Assembly (NCBI GenBank): GCA_030374765.1
Contig: JARGXX010000075.1
Location: 1,754,561 to 1,818,560 of the forward strand
From: Agarophyton chilense
Lineage: Eukaryota > Rhodophyta > Florideophyceae > Gracilariales > Gracilariaceae
Direction of reading: 5' to 3'
Length of the DNA stretch: 64,000 nucleotides
How positions within the stretch are numbered: the stretch's first letter is position 1; each line of letters starts with the position of its first letter. The notes under the pieces were generated by a model. The model had not been told where the DNA came from. It did not search any database and saw only the letters and a list, made by a program, of their open reading frames with translations. Below, piece by piece: positions 55,501 through 64,000 of this stretch. The position numbers were made by a program, and so were the translations under genes.

Positions 55501-57586
55501 AATATTAACCACTGAGCTAAACGTACTCATATTGGCTTGACTTATGGACTTGCGACGTTTCCATTTAAGGTACTAATCGACTTGCAACTGTTCCCCTTAA
55601 GGGTACTTGGTTGGCGACGGCATTTTTCTATTCCGCGAACGGGGTTTAGGTGTTAAGAAATGCGGTGGGAATGTGCGGCGTCGCTGTGCTCTGGAGGAAC
55701 TTAATTTGCTAATTAGGGGTGGCCAAACCTTAATTGCAAGTGTTACCTCGTCATTAAGCTAATTACATGATATTAGGGGCGCTACTCCTAATTGTAATTG
55801 TCCTGCAAACAATGGGAATTGAACCCACGACTTGTGGAAAATATTAACAAATATTAACCACTGAGCTAAACGTACTCATATTGGCTTGACTTATGGACTT
55901 GCGACGTTTCCATTTAAGGTACTAATCGACTTGCAACTGTTCCCCTTAAGGGTACTTGGTTGGCGACGGCATTTTTCTATTCCGCGAACGGGGTTTAGGT
56001 GTTAAGAAATGCGGTGGGAATGTGCGGCGTCGCTGTGCTCTGGAGGAACTTAATTTGCTAATTAGGGGTGGCCAAACCTTAATTGCAAGTGTTACCTCGT
56101 CATTAAGCTAATTACATGATATTAGGGGCGCTACTCCTAATTGTAATTGTCCTGCAAACAATGGGAATTGAACCCACGACTTGTGGAAAATATTAACAAA
56201 TATTAACCACTGAGCTAAACGTACTCATATTGGCTTGACTTATGGACTTGCGACGTTTCCATTTAAGGTACTAATCGACTTGCAACTGTTCCCCTTAAGG
56301 GTACTTGGTTGGCGACGGCATTTTTCTATTCCGCGAACGGGGTTTAGGTGTTAAGAAATGCGGTGGGAATGTGCGGCGTCGCTGTGCTCTGGAGGAACTT
56401 AATTTGCTAATTAGGGGTGGCCAAACCTTAATTGCAAGTGTTACCTCGTCATTAAGCTAATTACATGATATTAGGGGCGCTACTCCTAATTGTAATTGTC
56501 CTGCAAACAATGGGAATTGAACCCACGACTTGTGGAAAATATTAACAAATATTAACCACTGAGCTAAACGTACTCATATTGGCTTGACTTATGGACTTGC
56601 GACGTTTCCATTTAAGGTACTAATCGACTTGCAACTGTTCCCCTTAAGGGTACTTGGTTGGCGACGGCATTTTTCTATTCCGCGAACGGGGTTTAGGTGT
56701 TAAGAAATGCGGTGGGAATGTGCGGCGTCGCTGTGCTCTGGAGGAACTTAATTTGCTAATTAGGGGTGGCCAAACCTTAATTGCAAGTGTTACCTCGTCA
56801 TTAAGCTAATTACATGATATTAGGGGCGCTACTCCTAATTGTAATTGTCCTGCAAACAATGGGAATTGAACCCACGACTTGTGGAAAATATTAACAAATA
56901 TTAACCACTGAGCTAAACGTACTCATATTGGCTTGACTTATGGACTTGCGACGTTTCCATTTAAGGTACTAATCGACTTGCAACTGTTCCCCTTAAGGGT
57001 ACTTGGTTGGCGACGGCATTTTTCTATTCCGCGAACGGGGTTTAGGTGTTAAGAAATGCGGTGGGAATGTGCGGCGTCGCTGTGCTCTGGAGGAACTTAA
57101 TTTGCTAATTAGGGGTGGCCAAACCTTAATTGCAAGTGTTACCTCGTCATTAAGCTAATTACATGATATTAGGGGCGCTACTCCTAATTGTAATTGTCCT
57201 GCAAACAATGGGAATTGAACCCACGACTTGTGGAAAATATTAACAAATATTAACCACTGAGCTAAACGTACTCATATTGGCTTGACTTATGGACTTGCGA
57301 CGTTTCCATTTAAGGTACTAATCGACTTGCAACTGTTCCCCTTAAGGGTACTTGGTTGGCGACGGCATTTTTCTATTCCGCGAACGGGGTTTAGGTGTTA
57401 AGAAATGCGGTGGGAATGTGCGGCGTCGCTGTGCTCTGGAGGAACTTAATTTGCTAATTAGGGGTGGCCAAACCTTAATTGCAAGTGTTACCTCGTCATT
57501 AAGCTAATTACATGATATTAGGGGCGCTACTCCTAATTGTAATTGTCCTGCAAACAATGGGAATTGAACCCACGACTTGTGGAAAA
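34588..57586. repeat. 349-bp satellite array 1, about 66 copies
   Basis: The unit begins CATATTGGCTTGACTTATGG. Starts at 34588, 34937, 35286, 35635, 45058 (30 units on) and 57273 (65 units on) fall exactly on multiples of 349, so no net indel occurs over 65 units, and I see no substitution by eye. Each unit holds a GGGGTTTAGG telomere-like core (about 150 bases in), an ATTAGG...CCTAAT inverted repeat and, at its end, a minus-strand tRNA-like sequence. No protein-coding frame survives through a unit. The array ends abruptly at TTGTGGAAAA, where telomere repeats begin. Confidence 0.97.
34865..34935 (-). ncRNA. tRNA-like sequence, first of about 79 copies
   Basis: Minus-strand 71-mer with TAGCTCAGTGG (fits the RNA polymerase III A box) and GGTTCAATTCC (fits the B box) at normal tRNA spacing of 32 bases. 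The T arm is intact: GTGGG, loop TTCAATT, CCCAT. The D stem lacks its partner strand (AATA instead of GAGC), the anticodon arm is AT-rich with only about four pairs (TTGT/ACAA) and the acceptor stem pairs at five of seven positions, three as G-T. So it is a tRNA relic or tRNA-derived RNA, not a normal tRNA; no anticodon can be assigned. One copy lies in each 349-bp unit (65 in array 1, 14 in array 2). Confidence 0.7.
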
Positions 57587-59054
57587 GGGGGGGGTTTAGG
57601 GGTTTTAGGGGTTTTAGGGGTTTAGGGGTTTTTTAGGGGTTTAGGGGTTTTAGGGGTTTAGGGGGTTTAGGGGTTTAGGGGTTTAGGGGTTTAGGGGTTT
57701 AGGGGTTTTAGGGGTTTAGGGGTTTTAGGGGTTTAGGGGTTTTAGGGGTTTAGGGGTTTTAGGGGTTTAGGGGTTTAGGGGTTTAGGGGTTTTTAGGGGT
57801 TTTAGGGGTTTAGGGGTTTTAGGGGGTTTAGGGGTTTAGGGGTTTAGGGGTTTAGGGGTTTAGGGGTTTAGGGGTTTAGGGGTTTAGGGGTTTAGGGGTT
57901 TAGGGGTTTTAGGGGTTTAGGGGTTTTAGGGGTTTTAGGGGTTTTAGGGGTTTAGGGGTTTAGGGGTTTTAGGGGTTTAGGGGTTTAGGGGTTTAGGGGT
58001 TTAGGGGTTTAGGGGTTTAGGGGTTTAGGGGTTTAGGGGTTTTAGGGGTTTAGGGGTTTAGGGGTTTAGGGGTTTAGGGGTTTAGGGGTTTAGGGGTTTA
58101 GGGGTTTAGGGGTTTAGGGGTTTTAGGGGTTTAGGGGTTTTAGGGGTTTAGGGGTTTAGGGGTTTAGGGGTTTAGGGGTTTTAGGGGTTTAGGGGTTTAG
58201 GGGTTTAGGGGTTTAGGGGTTTAGGGGTTTAGGGGTTTTAGGGGTTTAGGGGTTTAGGGGTTTAGGGGTTTAGGGGTTTAGGGGTTTTAGGGGTTTAGGG
58301 GTTTAGGGGTTTTAGGGGTTTAGGGGTTTTAGGGGTTTAGGGGTTTAGGGGTTTAGGGGTTTTAGGGGTTTTTAGGGGTTTAGGGGTTTAGGGGTTTAGG
58401 GGTTTAGGGGGGGTTTAGGGGTTTAGGGGTTTTAGGGGTTTAGGGGTTTAGGGGTTTAGGGGTTTTAGGGGTTTAGGGGTTTTAGGGGTTTAGGGGGTTT
58501 TAGGGGTTTAGGGGTTTTAGGGGTTTAGGGGTTTAGGGGTTTTAGGGGTTTAGGGGTTTTTAGGGGTTTAGGGGTTTTAGGGGTTTAGGGGTTTAGGGGT
58601 TTTAGGGGTTTAGGGGTTTTAGGGGTTTAGGGGTTTAGGGGTTTTAGGGGTTTAGGGGTTTAGGGGTTTAGGGGTTTTAGGGGTTTAGGGGTTTAGGGGT
58701 TTAGGGGTTTAGGGGTTTAGGGGTTTAGGGGTTTAGGGGTTTAGGGGTTTTAGGGGTTTAGGGGTTTTAGGGGTTTAGGGGTTTAGGGGTTTAGGGGTTT
58801 AGGGGTTTAGGGGTTTAGGGGTTTAGGGGTTTAGGGGTTTAGGGGTTTAGGGGTTTAGGGGTTTAGGGGTTTAGGGGTTTAGGGGTTTAGGGGTTTAGGG
58901 GTTTAGGGGTTTAGGGGTTTAGGGGTTTAGGGGTTTAGGGGTTTTAGGGGTTTTAGGGGTTTAGGGGTTTAGGGGTTTAGGGGTTTAGGGGTTTTTAGGG
59001 GTTTTGGGTTTAGGGGTTTAGGGGTTTAGGGGTTTAGGGGTTTTAGGGGTTTTA
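57587..59054 (+). repeat. internal telomere tract, about 1.47 kb
   Basis: Uninterrupted mix of TTTAGGGG and TTTTAGGGG units with rare variants (a G8 run at the left edge, a GGGTTTAGGGG lacking one G near 59005). The G-rich strand runs 5' to 3' rightward, as expected for a right-hand chromosome end. The left junction is GGAAAA followed by G8; the right junction is GGGGTTTTAT, then TAATTGCAAG of the satellite. A real telomere that became internal is the simplest reading. Confidence 0.95.
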
Positions 59055-62000
59055 TTAATTGCAAGTGTTACCTCGTCATTAAGCTAATTACATGATATTA
59101 GGGGCGCTACTCCTAATTGTAATTGTCCTGCAAACAATGGGAATTGAACCCACGACTTGTGGAAAATATTAACAAATATTAACCACTGAGCTAAACGTAC
59201 TCATATTGGCTTGACTTATGGACTTGCGACGTTTCCATTTAAGGTACTAATCGACTTGCAACTGTTCCCCTTAAGGGTACTTGGTTGGCGACGGCATTTT
59301 TCTATTCCGCGAACGGGGTTTAGGTGTTAAGAAATGCGGTGGGAATGTGCGGCGTCGCTGTGCTCTGGAGGAACTTAATTTGCTAATTAGGGGTGGCCAA
59401 ACCTTAATTGCAAGTGTTACCTCGTCATTAAGCTAATTACATGATATTAGGGGCGCTACTCCTAATTGTAATTGTCCTGCAAACAATGGGAATTGAACCC
59501 ACGACTTGTGGAAAATATTAACAAATATTAACCACTGAGCTAAACGTACTCATATTGGCTTGACTTATGGACTTGCGACGTTTCCATTTAAGGTACTAAT
59601 CGACTTGCAACTGTTCCCCTTAAGGGTACTTGGTTGGCGACGGCATTTTTCTATTCCGCGAACGGGGTTTAGGTGTTAAGAAATGCGGTGGGAATGTGCG
59701 GCGTCGCTGTGCTCTGGAGGAACTTAATTTGCTAATTAGGGGTGGCCAAACCTTAATTGCAAGTGTTACCTCGTCATTAAGCTAATTACATGATATTAGG
59801 GGCGCTACTCCTAATTGTAATTGTCCTGCAAACAATGGGAATTGAACCCACGACTTGTGGAAAATATTAACAAATATTAACCACTGAGCTAAACGTACTC
59901 ATATTGGCTTGACTTATGGACTTGCGACGTTTCCATTTAAGGTACTAATCGACTTGCAACTGTTCCCCTTAAGGGTACTTGGTTGGCGACGGCATTTTTC
60001 TATTCCGCGAACGGGGTTTAGGTGTTAAGAAATGCGGTGGGAATGTGCGGCGTCGCTGTGCTCTGGAGGAACTTAATTTGCTAATTAGGGGTGGCCAAAC
60101 CTTAATTGCAAGTGTTACCTCGTCATTAAGCTAATTACATGATATTAGGGCGCTACTCCTAATTGTAATTGTCCTGCAAACAATGGGAATTGAACCCACG
60201 ACTTGTGGAAAATATTAACAAATATTAACCACTGAGCTAAACGTACTCATATTGGCTTGACTTATGGACTTGCGACGTTTCCATTTAAGGTACTAATCGA
60301 CTTGCAACTGTTCCCCTTAAGGGTACTTGGTTGGCGACGGCATTTTTCTATTCCGCGAACGGGGTTTAGGTGTTAAGAAATGCGGTGGGAATGTGCGGCG
60401 TCGCTGTGCTCTGGAGGAACTTAATTTGCTAATTAGGGGTGGCCAAACCTTAATTGCAAGTGTTACCTCGTCATTAAGCTAATTACATGATATTAGGGGC
60501 GCTACTCCTAATTGTAATTGTCCTGCAAACAATGGGAATTGAACCCACGACTTGTGGAAAATATTAACAAATATTAACCACTGAGCTAAACGTACTCATA
60601 TTGGCTTGACTTATGGACTTGCGACGTTTCCATTTAAGGTACTAATCGACTTGCAACTGTTCCCTTAAGGGTACTTGGTTGGCGACGGCATTTTTCTATT
60701 CCGCGAACGGGGTTTAGGTGTTAAGAAATGCGGTGGGAATGTGCGGCGTCGCTGTGCTCTGGAGGAACTTAATTTGCTAATTAGGGGTGGCCAAACCTTA
60801 ATTGCAAGTGTTACCTCGTCATTAAGCTAATTACATGATATTAGGGGCGCTACTCCTAATTGTAATTGTCCTGCAAACAATGGGAATTGAACCCACGACT
60901 TGTGGAAAATATTAACAAATATTAACCACTGAGCTAAACGTACTCATATTGGCTTGACTTATGGACTTGCGACGTTTCCATTTAAGGTACTAATCGACTT
61001 GCAACTGTTCCCCTTAAGGGTACTTGGTTGGCGACGGCATTTTTCTATTCCGCGAACGGGGTTTAGGTGTTAAGAAATGCGGTGGGAATGTGCGGCGTCG
61101 CTGTGCTCTGGAGGAACTTAATTTGCTAATTAGGGGTGGCCCAACCTTAATTGCAAGTGTTACCTCGTCATTAAGCTAATTACATGATATTAGGGGCGCT
61201 ACTCCTAATTGTAATTGTCCTGCAAACAATGGGAATTGAACCCACGACTTGTGGAAAATATTAACAAATATTAACCACTGAGCTAAACGTACTCATATTG
61301 GCTTGACTTATGGACTTGCGACGTTTCCATTTAAGGTACTAATCGACTTGCAACTGTTCCCCTTAAGGGTACTTGGTTGGCGACGGCATTTTTCTATTCC
61401 GCGAACGGGGTTTAGGTGTTAAGAAATGCGGTGGGAATGTGCGGCGTCGCTGTGCTCTGGAGGAACTTAATTTGCTAATTAGGGGTGGCCAAACCTTAAT
61501 TGCAAGTGTTACCTCGTCATTAAGCTAATTACATGATATTAGGGGCGCTACTCCTAATTGTAATTGTCCTGCAAACAATGGGAATTGAACCCACGACTTG
61601 TGGAAAATATTAACAAATATTAACCACTGAGCTAAACGTACTCATATTGGCTTGACTTATGGACTTGCGACGTTTCCATTTAAGTACTAATCGACTTGCA
61701 ACTGTTCCCCTTAAGGGTACTTGGTTGGCGACGGCATTTTTCTATTCCGCGAACGGGGTTTAGGTGTTAAGAAATGCGGTGGGAATGTGCGGCGTCGCTG
61801 TGCTCTGGAGGAACTTAATTTGCTAATTAGGGGTGGCCAAACCTTAATTGCAAGTGTTACCTCGTCATTAAGCTAATTACATGATATTAGGGGCGCTACT
61901 CCTAATTGTAATTGTCCTGCAAACAATGGGAATTGAACCCACGACTTGTGGAAAATATTAACAAATATTAACCACTGAGCTAAACGTACTCATATTGGCT

Positions 62001-63798
62001 TGACTTATGGACTTGCGACGTTTCCATTTAAGGTACTAATCGACTTGCAACTGTTCCCCTAAGGGTACTTGGTTGGCGACGGCATTTTTCTATTCCGCGA
62101 ACGGGGTTTAGGTGTTAAGAAATGCGGTGGGAATGTGCGGCGTCGCTGTGCTCTGGAGGAACTTAATTTGCTAATTAGGGGTGGCCAAACCTTAATTGCA
62201 AGTGTTACCTCGTCATTAAGCTAATTACATGATATTAGGGGCGCTACTCCTAATTGTAATTGTCCTGCAAACAATGGGAATTGAACCCACGACTTGTGGA
62301 AAATATTAACAAATATTAACCACTGAGCTAAACGTACTCATATTGGCTTGACTTATGGACTTGCGACGTTTCCATTTAAGGTACTAATCGACTTGCAACT
62401 GTTCCCCTTAAGGGTACTTGGTTGGCGACGGCATTTTTCTATTCCGCGAACGGGGTTTAGGTGTTAAGAAATGCGGTGGGAATGTGCGGCGTCGCTGTGC
62501 TCTGGAGGAACTTAATTTGCTAATTAGGGGTGGCCAAACCTTAATTGCAAGTGTTACCTCGTCATTAAGCTAATTACATGATATTAGGGGCGCTACTCCT
62601 AATTGTAATTGTCCTGCAAACAATGGGAATTGAAACCCACGACTTGTGGAAAATATTAACAAATATTAACCACTGAGCTAAACGTACTCATATTGGCTTG
62701 ACTTATGGACTTGCGACGTTTCCATTTAAGGTACTAATCGACTTGCAACTGTTCCCCTTAAGGGTACTTGGTTGGCGACGGCATTTTTCTATTCCGCGAA
62801 CGGGGTTTAGGTGTTAAGAAATGCGGTGGGAATGTGCGGCGTCGCTGTGCTCTGGAGGAACTTAATTTGCTAATTAGGGGTGGCCAAACCTTAATTGCAA
62901 GTGTTACCTCGTCATTAAGCTAATTACATGATATTAGGGGCGCTACTCCTAATTGTAATTGTCCTGCAAACAATGGGAATTGAACCCACGACTTGTGGAA
63001 AATATTAACAAATATTAACCACTGAGCTAAACGTACTCATATTGGCTTGACTTATGGACTTGCGACGTTTCCATTTAAGGTACTAATCGACTTGCAACTG
63101 TTCCCCTTAAGGGTACTTGGTTGGCGACGGCATTTTCTATTCCGCGAACGGGGTTTAGGTGTTAAGAAATGCGGTGGGAATGTGCGGCGTCGCTGTGCTC
63201 TGGAGGAACTTAATTTGCTAATTAGGGGTGGCCAAACCTTAATTGCAAGTGTTACCTCGTCATTAAGCTAATTACATGATATTAGGGGCGCTACTCCTAA
63301 TTGTAATTGTCCTGCAAACAATGGGAATTGAACCCACGACTTGTGGAAAATATTAACAAATATTAACCACTGAGCTAAACGTACTCATTATTGCTTGACT
63401 TATGGACTTGCGACGTTTCCATTTAAGGTACTAATCGACTTGCAACTGTTCCCCTTAAGGGTACTTGGTTGGCGACGGCATTTTTCTATTCCGCGAACGG
63501 GGTTTAGGTGTTAAGAAATGCGGTGGGAATGTGCGGCGTCGCTGTGCTCTGGAGGAACTTAATTTGCTAATTAGGGGTGGCCAAACCTTAATTGCAAGTG
63601 TTACCTCGTCATTAAGCTAATTACATGATATTAGGGGCGCTACTCCTAATTGTAATTGTCCTGCAAACAATGGGAATTGAACCCACGACTTGTGGAAAAT
63701 ATTAACAAATATTAACCACTGAGCTAAACGTACTCATATGGCTTGACTTATGGACTTGCGACGTTCCATTTAAGGTACTAATCGACTTGCAACTGTTC
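59055..63798. repeat. 349-bp satellite array 2, about 13.6 copies
   Basis: Same unit and orientation as array 1, entered in mid-unit at TTAATTGCAAG and left in mid-unit at GCAACTGTTC. Unlike array 1 it shows about ten deviations, nearly all 1-base indels in homopolymers (near 60150, 60661, 61684, 62060, 62633, 63133, 63738, 63765), increasing toward the end. That fits lower consensus accuracy near a contig end. A 74-codon open frame at 63047 exists only because of one such deletion. Confidence 0.95.
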
Positions 63799-64000
63799 AG
63801 GGTTTATAGGGTTTAGGTTTAGGGGTTTTAGGGGTTTAGGGGTTTTAAGGGGTTTAGGGTTTTTAGGGTTTTAGGGTTTAGGGGTTTTAGGGGGTTTAGG
63901 GGGTTTAGGGGTTTTAGGGGTTTAGGGGTTTTAGGGTTTTTAAGGGTTTTTTAGGGGTTTTAGGGTTTTTAGGGTTTTAGGGGTTTTAGGGGTTTAGGGC
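63799..64000 (+). repeat. terminal telomere-like tract
   Basis: Irregular TTTAGGG, TTTAGGGG and TTTTAGGGG units continue to the last base of the window with the G strand pointing outward. The unit length is less regular than in the internal tract, either from raw-read errors or from true degenerate repeats at the end. Confidence 0.9.

Noticed and set aside
63047..63271. 74-codon frame in satellite array 2
   Set aside because: Created by a one-base deletion in a T run at about 63133; the same place in all other units is closed.
34588..63798. CRISPR-like array
   Set aside because: The 349-bp units are directly tandem without unique spacers, in a eukaryotic telomeric setting.

Overview
This window is the end of a eukaryotic chromosome, read toward a telomere on the right. 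The evidence is direct: a telomere-like tract made of T3-4 A G4 units closes the window (63799-64000), a second 1.47 kb tract of the same kind and polarity lies at 57587-59054, and a 349-bp satellite fills most of the last 29 kb. Eukaryotic identity is also shown by a 28S-type rRNA fragment, a non-LTR (LINE) retrotransposon, a tRNA-like sequence with A and B boxes, and a RecQ-type telomere-linked helicase. The species cannot be named. Telomere-linked RecQ helicases and LINE ORF1 proteins with an InsA-like zinc ribbon are best known from fungi, so a fungus (perhaps early-diverging) is my leaning, but an alga or protist is possible. The telomere unit (TTTAGGGG / TTTTAGGGG) is not the standard fungal TTAGGG.

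Layout. 1-2036: unassigned sequence, then a foldback with two 233-bp arms. 2037-21834: two tandem head-to-tail units of one composite (minus-strand LINE, decayed plus-strand 28S rRNA 3' end, spacer-like sequence). The second unit is split by an 8.0 kb DNA transposon (10110-18132) with inverted ends and a 2-bp CG target duplication; its genes are decayed. 21835-22566: pyrimidine-rich filler. 22567-31051: a mosaic of subtelomeric modules, with a B module starting at a sharp TATATATATTACAGG edge, an 840-bp tandem repeat, interstitial telomere-like blocks, and a 2-kb tandem duplication carrying a broken tail of the helicase gene. 30651-34520: the only large intact reading frame, 1289 codons on the minus strand. 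34588-57586: about 66 copies of the 349-bp satellite in perfect register. 57587-59054: internal telomere tract. 59055-63798: 13.6 more satellite copies. 63799-64000: telomere tract.

How it may work together (inference). The helicase protein has an N-terminal region matching the tyrosine recombinase signature (R, K, [H to N]xxR, H-x8-Y), then a RecQ helicase core, a RecQ-type zinc site and a C-terminal zinc knuckle. It sits at the proximal edge of a Y'-like subtelomeric module whose left edge recurs at four places, each time after CT. With the satellite-telomere-satellite-telomere order, this looks like a chromosome end that is extended and reshuffled by recombination. Everything proximal to the helicase looks non-functional or unassigned; no ordinary housekeeping gene is present.
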